Shown here piece by piece: positions 22,184-33,697 of a DNA stretch of 54,715 nt (position 1 is the stretch's first letter; the number at the start of each line of letters is the position of its first letter). This DNA comes from Chytriomyces cf. hyalinus JEL632 (lineage: Eukaryota > Chytridiomycota > Chytridiomycetes > Chytridiales > Chytriomycetaceae): positions 1-54,715 of the forward strand of contig JAIWWG010000148.1 in assembly GCA_025435555.1 (NCBI GenBank), in the 5' to 3' direction. Below the pieces are notes generated by a model. The model saw nothing but the letters and a program-made list of their open reading frames with translations, was not told the DNA's origin and ran no database searches. The translations under genes were made by a program, and so were the position numbers.

Positions 22184-25100
22184 GTTTTCAGTGCAGCCTG
22201 TTTTGCAAGTTCTTTTCCTCGGCGAACTAACGCGTCACAAAGTGGTTTCATCCATGGCTGCGATTGCTTTTTCTCTGTCGGATAAATTATTGAGAAGACG
22301 GCTTCCAAAAACTGAAATATCAAACAAATCAACGTTATTTACCAATCTTGTTACTTCCCGAATCCTTTGCATTCGCTCCAGCACCGCCACTCTTCTTCTT
22401 TGCTGGCTTCGTACTCTCGGACAACGCAATAGCAATATCCGTGATCGTGTCACTATTCACAATGCATGTCGTCAGTGCTCCGATAAGCGCGTCAGACTGG
22501 ATTTCGATTGTCTTTAATCCCGGCAATTTTCCCAACAGCCGTCCAAGTCTATCTGGCACGTCTTCTTCCTTAACGTTGATATTATTGTAAGCGAATGCGA
22601 TCGTTTCCATTTGCGGTTTGCCGTACTCCCATAACTCTGTCAAGAGTAAAAGCGAGTGGGCGTCCATATCCGTGTAGTAGGTGTTTGGCTGGCTTCCGTC
22701 CCTGAGTAAACTTGTCGCTTCAAACCCATAATCGGAGCCCACTCTGCACGAATAGATGCTGATGTGGCCTTTGATGGCTTCGTACAGGTCAGGAAGTCCC
22801 GTCAAGTGTCTGCTTATCGGCGAGGTTGGCTCCTGAGTCGGCAGAAAAGACGACCAGAGTGTGAGATGTGACATAAAAATTAAAAGCAAAAGTGTTACCG
22901 CTGAGGTTGATGCGTCTCAAGAACGGGGAATTTTGTTTCAGCCCGTGTGTGAGAATTTCCATCGAATTTCTTGACATTCTCGGATTAGCTGAAGTGTGCG
23001 TTGGTTATGAGTGAGGTGGTTGATGAATGAGATAACTTGTGAGTGGGGTCAAATGAGTGTCGCTTCCAACTTACTTCTAAAAGACATGGTGCAATTTTTG
23101 TAAGATGCAGACTGGCGAATGGTCTACTCTCAGAGAAACTCCCGCACTCACTTGTAAGTCCAATAAATGGGCATGACCAGTCAGGGATACACGCAAACAG
23201 AGCCGCTGCTTGTTCAATATTCACTTGGCAATCTGATCTGAGACGTTAAGACTGCAAACCATCTTTCATTCGCAAGCAAGCTTACCGTTAAAGTCCAATT
23301 CCGAAAAGGGTTCCACAGCAATTTCGGCATGCATCTCTTTCTTGGTCAATGGAACTTCAATCGCAACGTCACCCTCAGCCACCTCAGTAACCACAGAAGC
23401 ATCTACAACATTTTCCCCAGATACTTCTGTCGCTGCTTTCTGAATCGATTGTTCTTTACCGTGCTTGTCCCACGCTTGATCAATGGCTTTCGTCCTCTCC
23501 TCGTATTTCTGACGTCCCATTGTTGCAAGCGCTTCAGCAGTTTTCTTGAAAAACTCGAGCGACATTTTATCATCTGGAGTGGAAGAGCGGGTGTTGGTTG
23601 GGTGGGTTTACAGTTGGGGGGTGGAGAAGGAATACCTTCAATTCGCCACAGCGAAATCTCACATGCGAGAATTTTGTTGCAAAACACTTCTGTATTCTGT
23701 GGCTCCCCTGTAACGCCATTGGCTAAATTAAGCACTCGTGTGTAAGTGTGTGATTGGAGGCAAATGAAGCGAAGGTTATACACTCACATATCATGTTAAC
23801 TGTAAACTCTTTTGTAAACAAGCTCAAAAACTTGGCAGCAGATGTGTCCCCAAGCTGGCATCGCGATAAGTCCAAGTGTTCCAAGGTGCTGTCTTCCGCT
23901 TTCAAAGCCTTGACAAGTGCATCGACTGATTCTTCGTCCATCGGTATATCTTGTTTCAAAGTCAAAAGAGTGAATACCCAAGCGTCATGTTTGTCGAAAA
24001 ACTCACCAGAGAGCGTCAAAGTCTTGAGACTTTTGTTGCTGTTGAGGCCAGACGCCAACGCAGCAAATCCGCTGCTCGTAAAATCGTTTTCTGCAAAAGA
24101 GGAAGGAGAAAGATTGAATATTCACAGCAATGAGCATTACTGCGACTTACTGGACAAGTCAAGCATATCCTAAGCAGTGAGCGCTTCAATTGAAGTTGAA
24201 ATTGCCCTTGCCGCGTTATCAGCAATGTTCGTTTCTGCCAAAAAAAACAGTATGAGCGACGCTAAGGCTGGTATCTGACAATGGCACTTACGCCGCAAAC
24301 TCAATCTCGCAATTGTGGGTTTCTCATTCATCGCAAGACCCTCAAACAATGACTTCACAGCAGCGTCACCAAGGGGATTTCCTGTTCAACAGCATTTACT
24401 GAGCGTTCTGTTGAGCAGTGACGAGTCGTCATGAAAACTCACTCGGCAAGGTACAGGCCTGACAATCCTGTTACTTCACGAGCAAACTTGTGCAGGTCCT
24501 TTGCACAGCCAGGACCGATATTGTTTCCATCCAGACTCAAACCGTCCACGGTGCAAGCGTTTGTGAAGACTTTAAGGAGTGACGAGAATCCAATCGCACT
24601 GATTTCGTTTTCTGAAAAATAATAACGAGCAGACGTGAGATTTCAAGTATTGACTGGCGGTTCCATCCATATTTACCGTCAAGAATCAAGTAACCAACGC
24701 CGTTTTTCATTTGGAACGCGTTGGCAAGGAGGTTCACATCCTGATCAGTAAGTCCAAGATCTGGTAAATATAGAAGGGCACATATTACGAAAACAGGGAC
24801 GAAAAGTCAAAGCGGAAAAATTGGGGGGTTTGCGAACTGTTCAGTGTCAGCCTCGCCATCAGTCCTTTGAAACTGGCAGGATTCATTATCTTGAATGGTG
24901 ACTTTTACATATTTGTTCGCAACTCGGGGGTTTTTGAACACCAAAGCTGTGCAGGAAACAATCTGACGGAAAGTGGTCTTGAGAAACTGCTTCTTGCATT
25001 GAAGAGCCTGGACCAAATCCGTGTTGAAGGATCGTACGAGTACCCACGCGACCAGCTTTGCATCTACTGTCAAGGTAAAGAAGAGCGCGCCAGTGTTTCC

Positions 25101-25256
25101 GAACATGGGTTACTGACATTTTTACGCGCTCTTTAGACCTTCCCGTTTCAGCTGAATGGTACAAAAAGTGGGAGTTCTTAGTGTCAGAACTCCAAACTGT
25201 TCAATTCTCTTTGAATTCTGTGGGAGAGACTGTCGATGACGTGTGAGCCCCGATAG
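21745..25256. pseudogene. Scrambled partial copy of the TIR-LRR gene
   Basis: This is a rearranged paralogue lacking the TIR domain. On the plus strand, 21760-21950 copies the end of exon 5, fused to the first half of exon 18 (about 21950-21996). From 21996 to about 24760 the copy is inverted. Read 5'-3' on the minus strand it gives exons 9 (24760), 10 (24611), 11, 12, 13, 14, 15, 16 and 17 (about 23238-23158). It then restarts with the last bases of exon 5, followed by exons 6 (about 22993), 7 (about 22845-22345) and 8 (about 22280-22000). The plus strand resumes at about 24845 with the second half of exon 18, then 19 and 20 to the stop at 25245. Exon 7 has a deletion with frame loss, and exon 12 carries an in-frame TAG near 24170. 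Most other exons stay open, so decay is fairly recent. Confidence 0.85.
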
Positions 25257-25301
25257 ATAGATTTTACACGTTTCCAAAAATAAACTGCTATTTTTACATT
25301 T

Positions 25302-26372
25302 ATGAACCTTCTGTCGAAATCAAAACACGCGACTCCCAACAAGGCTCGCCGCGCAACTCTTCTGGCGCTGGTGATTCTGGCGGCACTGTCAGCCGCATTC
25401 TCGCGGTCGCTTCAAGTGCGCACGGACACTGAGAAAACACTGCTGCAACCGAACTCAAACCAAGTCCCATTAGAGCACATCGGATTGACAGAATCAACGG
25501 CATTCCAGCCAACCTCATCTTCCTATATTCCACAGCGCATCTTCCAAATCTTCAAATCGTCGCGTAAGGAAGACTGGAACAGCCGGAGACCATTTATCGA
25601 AAGCTGGACACGCTTAAACCCCGAATTTGGGCACACGGTCGTGGATGATGACGCAGCATTGGAGTTTGTTGAAAAGCACTTTGATTCAGACGTGTTGGAC
25701 GCGTACCGCAGCTTTCCACTGATAGTCTCACGGACGGACTTGTTGCGGTATCTTTTGATATGGGAGCATGGCGGGCTGTACACTGACGCTGACACGGTCT
25801 GTGAGAAGAGTGTCGGAGAAGGTTTTGAGACGTGGACGGAGGGACGTGAAGACGTGTTGTTTATAAGCAGTATTGAGGTGCGTTGACAGCAGAGAAAATG
25901 GTTATTTGAGAACTGACTCTTGCTGCAGTGGTTTAAGGATGAGTCACAACCCGACTCACGTCCAAGCACGAGCATTACGCAGTGGTCATTTGCTGCCGCG
26001 AGGCGTCATCCAATCTTGGGCAACCTCATCCGCGAAATCACAAATGCGACTTTAACAGCAACTCCGCAGTTTCTTAGTGACCGCAACAATGTAATTTCGT
26101 TCACAGGGCCGAGTATTTATTCCCGACATATTCGAGAGTTTATGCTTGAGTTTGGTGAGGATTTAGAGGCGGCGGTTGTTGCATCCAAAACAGGGCCATG
26201 GTGGTTTCCCAAGAGCAAAGTGCTGATCCTGCCTCGCAATGCATTCATGGCAGACGCAACGTGGAACCACGGGATTGAATTAGGAGACGCATACGGGTTC
26301 GTGAGCCACAAGTTTGCTGGCAACTGGGAAGACGGATGGAAGATGAAGGATAACAACGCTGTTAATAAATAA
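25302..26372 (+). CDS. GT32-family glycosyltransferase (Och1-like)
   Basis: This is a type II Golgi membrane glycosyltransferase, likely alpha-mannosyltransferase class. Two exons, 25302-25877 and 25929-26372, give 339 residues. The N-terminus is short and basic, then a single membrane anchor follows (TLLALVILAALSAAFS). The catalytic region starts IPQRIFQIF and contains SRTDLLRYLLIWEHGGLYTD. The DAD triplet just after that is the DxD metal/nucleotide-sugar motif. The C-terminal half has VISFTGPSIYSRHI and an H/G-rich end (WNHGIELGDAYGFVSH, then a W-rich tail), as in Och1/GT32 proteins. The donor sugar is inferred from the family. It lies directly downstream of the TIR-LRR copy, and its 5' end was duplicated with that copy at 21614. 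Confidence 0.88.
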
Positions 26373-26400
26373 AATTCCAGAAGGCCAACCGAAGAATTGG

Positions 26401-29400
26401 ATGAAGAAGCCAGCAGCCAAACCAGGCGTTCCTCCAACGCTGACAACGCTCCCGCCGGATGTCGTGACTCTGATCGTGTCGTTCCTGCCTGTCGCGGATC
26501 TGGGCCGAGTGGCCTTGGCGTCCAGACGCATCAAGATCCTTTCGTATGCTGACGGCGTCTTCCTCCCAAAGTTGCTTAATCTCGGGGTGTCGCTGGCTCC
26601 ATCGTCACTTCCAATCGAGAGTCAGACAGATGATATGACACGGCTTGCTCTCAGACTGAAACAACTCCCTGGCGCGAACCTCATGTCAAACAATATCCGA
26701 TACCTCGAAACGGGGTCCCTGTTTGCGAATACGGATGTTGTTGATGTTGTTGATGTGTTGGAGACGACTGAAGCGGCTGTCTCCCCGCACGACTCTGCCA
26801 AAGACACTTCAGACAAAACAGGGCCAGACTCTTCCACAGATCCTCTTCCTCCTTCATCAAATACGTCTCCTATTCAGTCCTCTGCGGGCGGATCTGCTCC
26901 CGACGTTTCTGGAGATTCCACAGTGACTCCGTCCCCCAAAAAAATATCAGCAGCGTTGCCATCAATGAAGAAAAGCGCTTTAGTCGTTGGTGCGGGTGGC
27001 TTGAAGGCAGCTGGAAAGACGAGCTCTGCTATATCGATCGGAGGAGCGCGATCCAAATCACCATCCGTGTCGAACCAACTCACATCGACAAGCGCATCTG
27101 GCACGAAACCGATTCGAACGCCAGACGGGCTCATGTACTATCCCCAACTCAAGGGTCTGAAACCTCGAGATGCGTTCAAGATATTGTTCATTGAACTGTG
27201 CCCGTATTATCTCGATTTTGGCGAACACGCCAAGGACAGCAAAGTGTTTCGGGACCACAAGGATATGGTTGCAGTGTCACAGCTGCTGCATCGCGTGTTT
27301 CTGTTTAGTCGCGCGAAATTGATTCTGGACTGTGATGACATCAACTTGGCGCTTGACACGACGATCGAGTGGTACGAGAGCATGCTGCTGGCGCAGTTTG
27401 AGCGCGCCTATGACGCAAAAACGATTCTGGAAATGAAAAGAAACGCGCTCGCTTGTTGGGAACTCAACGGCGGCATGACTTGCGTCAACTTGTTTTGTTC
27501 AAAGAATCCAATCTTTTTCGATGCCACCTTCAATCCAAGTCTGGTTGCTTCAAAGCTTCCAAGCGCAGCGACTTCTACGGCTGAGGTTGGGCCCTTTTTT
27601 TTTCGCAGCCTTTTTGCTGTGACACTTCTGCAAGCAATTCTCACACTCTCAACTCACACAGGCCCGTGGATACGCGTTAGCTGACGATTTCGCCCACTTT
27701 ATTGACCATACCCTATCCTCATGTACGACGCAAGCAACAATTGTCGGTCAAGTGTTTATCCCCGAGATGGACGCCATGACCACGTTCGTGTCCCGCGTGT
27801 TTGAAGACTCCATTGCCGAATACCTGGTTGCAGTCTTGGCAGCAGCAAGGGATGGAGAAGGCGTGGCGATATACCTGCACACGCTTGCAACGAGTGTGCA
27901 CTGCTGCAGTCAGTTTTTGGAGTATGTTGCCGTTGCAGATGCCAGGGTTAAAGTTCAGACGGATTTGATTCGTGGGGCCATGAAACGGATTTTTGCGCGA
28001 GACTGGGACAAGTACATGCAAGCGGAGATGGAGCATTTGGGGAAACGGATGGAGACTGAATTGAGAAAGTGGAAGAATAGGGTAAACACTACTTGCGAAC
28101 TGTTTTTTTTATTTTTTCCATATTCCCAACCCCACCCATGCTGAACACTCACGTTATTTTCTGGGGTAATTTAGAAAGAAAGAACCGGCTGTGGTCCAAA
28201 ACGGCCAGCAGCCTACCTTGCTGACGCGGAAAAAGCAATGGCTCACAAACGCGAAGTCATGTCCACCTTTAAAAAAGTATTATTTGCCCCAGTGGCCCTC
28301 GGGAAAGCAGTCGGCAATACTCTCGGGAACGCCGTCATGGGATCCAGATACAAGAACCAAACCGAGTCATTACTGGACGAACCGGATTCGGGCTGGGTTG
28401 AAAGCGATCCATCGACTCCGACGAGCGCGCTCGGCCCGGCCATGAATGAGACTGTTACATATCATTTGGATGACGGATCCATTGGTTCGCTCGTGTCGCT
28501 GGAATTGTGTTTGACTCTCATGCACATGAGTAAAGAGAGTTTGGGCCGTGTTCTTGTAATCACATCAAACATGGACTATGCTCTTCTGAAAGTGAATGCT
28601 GGAAAAGTGTTTGTTCGGTTGTTGCAGGCTGTTGGTGATGGGCACATGAACCCTGCGTTCCGAACGTCTGTTGTTATTTTTATCTTTGGTCATCTTTCCA
28701 TGCTCAACGCTGGTTCTCTCACACAAACAATAGCGCGATATCAAGACTGGAAAACTCTCAACCTGTCGATAACTGGTCTGAGAAGGCCGTCAATGTCGAC
28801 TCTCTCCAGTTTTTCGAACTTGTTCATATTGCCGATCTCGTGCATCAGATGCTTGATGTTTACTTTACAGAGGATGTGGTAATTCCATCGTCGGAGTTTA
28901 AAACGCGCCTGACTTTCTTCTTACTTTTTTTATTGTAATGTTCCACAGCGGCCCTGGATCGATGAAAACGATTTCCTCTCTGACGTAATGATTGAAAAGA
29001 AATCGTACGACCGCAACTCAGACGACAACGTGGCGCACGGAATGGACAAGGCCATCCAAGTGCTTGTGAACCAAGTGGACCACATTCTCGACACGCAGCA
29101 GAAACCCGCCGATTACAACCCACCAAACGAAAACGTGGTGTATGACTTTAGACCGACTGCGGCTTGTTCCGACGTGATTGCGTGTTTGAATGCACACACG
29201 CGTTTGTTGAATGGAGTGACAAATAAGGATACGCTGGAAGTGTTCTTTGGTGAGGTTGGAATTCGGTTGTTCAAGTAAGATGTCTTTTATGCCGTGTCTC
29301 GACTCTGCATCTGATCATCTTTTATTTTGTTTCGTCGCAGTGTCATTTGCAAAAACCTGAAAAAGCAGCAAGTGAGTCAAGCAGGAGCACTGCAACTGAT

Positions 29401-29722
29401 TTGGTAATTCTGACTGCTATTATTCCGCTGTTTCTAAATACTCAAACTGACTTGACGCTGCTTACGCAGTGACATGAACAAGTACCATGAATGGGCCACA
29501 ACTCTGCGAGTGGCTTCAGTGAGTCGATTGTTTTTAGTCCTCAAGGAGCTGGGATCACTGTACATGGCAGATGGTGGCGAAGAGCTCCGAAATCTCGTTC
29601 ACGATGCGGAACGATATCAAGGAGCATTACGGCCTGAGGAAATCTATGAGTTGCTGGCATCGCGGACAGACTATAAAAAGATTCAAAAGTACGTTGAGGC
29701 AAAAGAATGCATCATCATGTGA
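26401..29722 (+). CDS. F-box protein of the Rcy1/Pof6 family (Sec10-like)
   Basis: This is a membrane-recycling F-box protein acting in endosome-to-Golgi or exocytic traffic through Skp1. Seven exons (26401-27585, 27662-28081, 28175-28665, 28734-28878, 28949-29274, 29341-29403, 29470-29722) join in frame to about 960 residues. The F-box lies near residues 12-55 (LPPDVVTLIVSFLPVADLGR). A serine-rich linker follows, then a long helical Sec10-like region (LLHRVFLFSRAKLILDCDDI, FVSRVFEDSIAEYLVAVL, VAHGMDKAIQVLVNQVDHIL). The protein ends CIIM, a CaaX prenylation box, as yeast Rcy1 also ends in a CaaX motif; this strongly supports the assignment. It starts only 28 bp after the GT32 stop, in the same direction. 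Confidence 0.9.
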
Positions 29723-30132
29723 ATGAGCATAAGGTGAAAGCTTGCTGTGTGCAAGTTTTTTTCAAGGACTTGTTTGTTCTGTTGTACTATTTTTTCTTTT
29801 TTTTCTTTCTTTTTTTCATTGTTTTTAACGTTTTGTCAGTCATTGTTTTTACGGCAATTTGCCAGCTTCTTGTGAGGTTATACAAAGGTCAGTTGACAAT
29901 ATGGACACTTGTTTATGTGACTTCGCGTCTAAACGAAACTTAACCCGTGTGGATGAGTGCCGAACTCGTGTGGATGAATATAGGCTTTCAACCACAAACG
30001 CGTCGTATTTGCTTTCATCCACACGAGTTTTTCAGATGCGCGTGCTTGAGATTTTAGTTGCGTTTTTCATCCAAATGAAAATTTTGAAACTCATCCAAGT
30101 ATTTGTTACCCCGAGTGCATCGTTTCAACAAA
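29723..30132. other. Intergenic with T-tract and perfect 16-bp inverted repeat
   Basis: This stretch holds a long T-rich run (about 29785-29835) and a perfect inverted repeat. The left arm aactcgtgtggatgaa (29963-29978) pairs with 30014-30029 across a 35-bp loop. A partial third copy of the arm (cgtgtggatgag) lies at 29946. It precedes the broken Fic gene. It may be a regulatory hairpin or the remnant of a small inverted-repeat element. Confidence 0.5.
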
Positions 30133-31246
30133 AAATGAATCGAAAAGTCCGACAGCTGTTTGCCGACCAAGACACTGGGCCACACACATATCTGCTGCAG
30201 CAAGTGCGCAACGCTGCTTCTCCAACCGGCGTCATATCAGGAGACTTCAACGAGCGGGTCGTTGCATCCCGAAGGGATTTTCGTGCCAAGGCAGTGGAAC
30301 TCGAAAGGCTTGTCAGGGCTGTTCAAACGAGAGCAAGTGAGGACCGCGATTTCAAAAGACGGACAACTGCCAAGTCTGTGGCTGCATGGGTACATGCGAC
30401 GAACAAAATCGAGTTTGCCGGAATGCCAATCCTGAGTGATACAGAGGCTGTTATTCGGGCTGGAACTTCAGGACTCGCAAAGGTCTCTCGTTCAGAGAGA
30501 GAAGTGCTGCAGACACTGGACCTTATTCAGCGTTGTTACGAGCCGGAAATCCTCAACCATCCCAAACCAGCCACCTTGCTGTCAGTCGATCTGGAGACGT
30601 TCAAGCTGTTCCATCAAATCTTGATGACAAAGATCTTATCAGCATCGGGGCAATTCCGAACGTTTGGTGTGGAGACCAACAATGGCGACAGTGTTCACAA
30701 CTACCTTCACCATTCGTGCATCAAAATGGTTTTGACCAACTTGGGCTATATTCTGCATCGTTTGATGAGGGGTGCTGAAGATATTTTGTCGGATCCTGCA
30801 GATGTGATGCTCTTTGGCAGACATTCATCCATTCGAAGAGGCGAATTTGCCGCTAATTATCAAAGCGAATTCTGGACTGGGTTTTACCGTTTCCATTCCC
30901 AATGTTCAATGACCGTGATCGTTATCTCAGTACATTGATTCATGGACGCAACCTGCCAGCACTTGATTCGCCAAACTTGTTGTTGGAACTTCTTTTGGAC
31001 GAAGCCATCGAATATTACAAGGGTCAGTTGCCGCAAGAGTCTGTGCATTTTCTTTGCGCTGAAACTGAGCATGAGTTCAAGGCAGTTGTGCAAACACTTT
31101 GGGATTCGGGTGTCACAGTTGGACAAGCAGAGATGACTGAAATTATCAGAGGATTGGGAGAAGGCGAGGAGACTGAAGTTATGGTTGGCCCTGTTCGTTT
31201 CATCATCAAAAAGTTTGAGGGCATAACTTATATTGATGATATTTGA
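30133..31246 (+). pseudogene. Fic-domain protein gene, broken at the catalytic loop
   Basis: Fic proteins usually transfer AMP from ATP to a target hydroxyl through a conserved HxFx[DE]GNGRxxR loop. Here an ATG at 30133 opens a frame with the family's N-terminal features. These include WVHATNKIEFAGMPILSDTE, TFKLFHQILMTKILSASG and QFRTFGVETNN, then a long helix to about 30810. At about 30805-30880 the loop sequence exists only in pieces. The start of the HPFE part is in a different frame from the upstream helices, and the middle glycine/asparagine portion is missing. The downstream PFPFPMFNDRDRYLSTLI region is in yet another frame, which is then open to 31246. No intron of usable size explains this. 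Sequencing error is the main alternative. Confidence 0.75.
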
Positions 31247-31430
31247 TTGTGAGGAAGTTCGCCAGTGGTGACCTCAAAATATATAGTTTTATGAGCCTTG
31301 TTTCATTGAAATTTACTTGCCTATTCTCCACCAACTCACCACCAACGATGGCATGCAGGCATGTGAAACTGATGGTCTGGTTGGATGAAATAGAGGTTGC
31401 TGGTGCTGCAGAGCTATACTTTATGCTGGG
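31240..31430 (-). pseudogene. Decayed 5' end and promoter of a NmrA-like gene
   Basis: Reading the minus strand, atgcctgc followed by gccatcgttggtggt corresponds to the start and Rossmann loop of the NmrA-like gene at 44045, with a short deletion. The upstream sequence ggtgctgcagagc..tata..tttatgctgggtttctacg matches that gene's promoter in diverged form. It abuts the near-identical inverted repeat arm and extends the palindrome outwards at lower identity. Confidence 0.55.
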
Positions 31431-33697
31431 TTTCTACGAGTGAGTTATTCGAAATGCTGGTTCATGAGAATCATGGATTCGTTTGCGGCGCCAGCCACAT
31501 TCTGTTTTGAGTGAATTTTATTTTGCCGGCCACAGCTTGTGTAACACTCAAAGTAGCAGGGGTCCTCAGCGGCAGTGGCGGCAATCTGAAGACGCAAACA
31601 TGACGGAACGGGGATCTTGTCGCTGTCTCTCTGGGTTCGACGTGTCGCTTTACTGTCGCGATGTTTCAACATGAATAAAGGACGTGTTTGCAGGCATTGC
31701 AGCATTGTCAAGTTTTGTTGGAGTTGGATTCGCTTTAATTCAACAGCGAAAACGCAACGGAGTGATGTTTTCCATTCAGTATTGACTACACACAGATTTC
31801 AATTTGCTTTATTATCAACAACGCCTTCAACCAATTAAACCACAAGACCGGCGACAAATTCTTTTGCACCAGTTGGTTTCACGTTCGGAAAAAGTTTGTT
31901 GTGGTTGTGCGACAGCAGTCCCTGCCCCCTCGCCGTTGCCAGCAGCAGTTGCACCTGCACCCACTCATGTCCCTGCGCTGTTTCCAGTCGCTTCTCGAGC
32001 TTCTCAACGGATGTATAAGTCGTTGAGAAGGACGACTTGACTCCCGGCACATGGATCACGGCGTTGGACACGAGTTCGCGCGCCTGGTTCCATGTGAACC
32101 GATCTCCTTCAAACTTGAGCGTCTTGTTGCGAGAAATGGCTGGATCGGAGCGAAGAATTTCGGCAAGGTACCGTGCCACATCCGCTTGAAGAGTCACAGT
32201 CACCGGCACATCTCCCGTTCCAGCAATATCCACTGCCACAGATGTCCCAGAAATCTGCCAGTTGAAGAACGGTGAAAAGAAGCCTTCAAGAAAGTATCCG
32301 TTTTCAACAAAAGTGTGTTCGAGTTTGGATGCAATTTCTTGGCTTCGCAGGAGTTGCCGGATGGGAACCTTGGCACCGACAAATGGGATGCTTGGCGCGT
32401 GCAGGTCCAAGTCAACGCCAAACTCGGAGGGAAAGAATCGCTTGACTCCGGCTTGTACTGATGCATGGATCAAGTGGACTTGTTCGGAAAGACCAGCGGC
32501 GCCAATCACGGAGACGAGAGCATCCACACCTTTCAAAGATTCGGCGAGAGCAGGAATGGCGGCAGCAGAGAGTTCGGATGGAATTTTACGCGTCTCAGCA
32601 CCAAGAGCAGCGAGATCTTTAGAAGTCTTGGATTCTGGATCACGAGTGAGGAGAATGACAGCATCAAATTCTCCCTTCGTTGTCAGGAGGTTCTTGATGA
32701 GTGCTTGTCCAATGGTGGAGGTACCGCCGACGACGGCAATGTTCTTGAAGGCAGGCATTGTTGTTGTTTTGGTGGTGGAAGTGGTTGAGTTGGGTTTGGA
32801 GATTTTACAGGCGACCGAGACGTGTTATTTATGGACGTGTTTCGGGCATTTGAAATATGCGAAATATTTTGAAAATGAGGCAATGTTTCCGCCTTTGAAA
32901 TTGATATTGCGCCATACAGGCACAACTCCCGAGTAATTGGCAGTCAGTTCTGGATGCTGCTCTTTTTCGTCCATTCTCTCATCCCTGATATCTTCCTCGT
33001 GTTCTCCAATTCTGATTGGCACATGGCTGGCCCTTCCCTCAGACCCACATCGCTTCTAAGCAACAGGAGTTTACAGTCTGCGCTTGGAGTCAGCACTTGA
33101 GAAATGGTTCTGTGGTGGGCACCGTTGTTCAATTTGTAAAATTTTGAGGAAATGGAAATCTGAGGCATCTAAACTTTTTCGGGAAAGCATCGGCACACGG
33201 GACCCAGTTCTGAACATATCCTTGCGTTTATCTGGCGTCTCCATGCACGGAAATATATTGCAAACAAGGAGCCGAATGTTGACTTTTCTTTCCAAATGCT
33301 TCTATTTCTTGCAGCTGAACAAATTATCAAGCAGGGTCTAAAACTATGCAAAAAGACTGGCGATGTATTCCTTTGCGCTGATCGGTTTCACCTTGGCAAA
33401 GTAGCTATTGTCATTGCGCGACAACCCCTCGCAGCCACCAAGATCAGTTGCAGCGAAACAGACTCGAATCCTTGCGCCGTTTCAAGCCTCTTCTCAAGCT
33501 CCCCCACGGATGTTAAAGTAGTTGCAAACGTGCTTGACACGCCTGGCTTGGCAGTAACCGCATTTTGAACGAGCTCACGTGCCTGGTTCCAAGTGAGCTG
33601 GTCTCCTTCAAACTTGAGGGTCTTGTTTCGGGAAAGAGTAGGGTCCGCACGAAGCACTTCTGCAACGTAACTGCCAATGTCCGACTGATGGGTCACT
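31431..33697. repeat. Left arm of a 2,267-bp near-perfect inverted repeat
   Basis: This stretch is the reverse complement of 41721-43987. Both arms are the same length with no gap seen, and all translated frames agree except one residue (from a single a/g change near 31600). It contains one complete NmrA-like gene and the 3' part of a NmrA pseudogene. Identity starts abruptly at 33697 on the inner side. On the outer side it fades into diverged homology. Confidence 0.92.
31835..32758 (-). CDS. NmrA-like / isoflavone-reductase-like protein, left-arm copy
   Basis: This is an intronless gene of 307 residues. It encodes an atypical short-chain dehydrogenase that probably binds NADP(H). The N-terminal Rossmann loop is NIAVVGGTSTIGQALIKNLL. 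The mid-region has FFPSEFGVDLD, the signature of isoflavone-reductase/PCBER-type enzymes, followed by GAKVPIRQLL, where these enzymes carry the conserved K-x-x-x-R helix. The protein ends AKEFVAGLVV. It could be a true reductase or a redox-sensing regulator like NmrA; the sequence does not decide. The copy at 42660-43583 encodes an identical protein. Confidence 0.9.
   Translation of the reverse strand: MPAFKNIAVVGGTSTIGQALIKNLLTTKGEFDAVILLTRDPESKTSKDLAALGAETRKIPSELSAAAIPALAESLKGVDALVSVIGAAGLSEQVHLIHASVQAGVKRFFPSEFGVDLDLHAPSIPFVGAKVPIRQLLRSQEIASKLEHTFVENGYFLEGFFSPFFNWQISGTSVAVDIAGTGDVPVTVTLQADVARYLAEILRSDPAISRNKTLKFEGDRFTWNQARELVSNAVIHVPGVKSSFSTTYTSVEKLEKRLETAQGHEWVQVQLLLATARGQGLLSHNHNKLFPNVKPTGAKEFVAGLVV

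Noticed and set aside
22000-24760. A functional minus-strand LRR gene made from the inverted exons
   Set aside because: There is no start exon, the exon order is permuted, exon 12 has a nonsense codon and exon 7 loses frame, so it is treated as a pseudogene.
30800-30890. An intron that would restore the Fic reading frame
   Set aside because: The only GT...AG pair near the first break is about 20 nt, too short compared with the 50-80 nt introns elsewhere, and it would not repair the second break.
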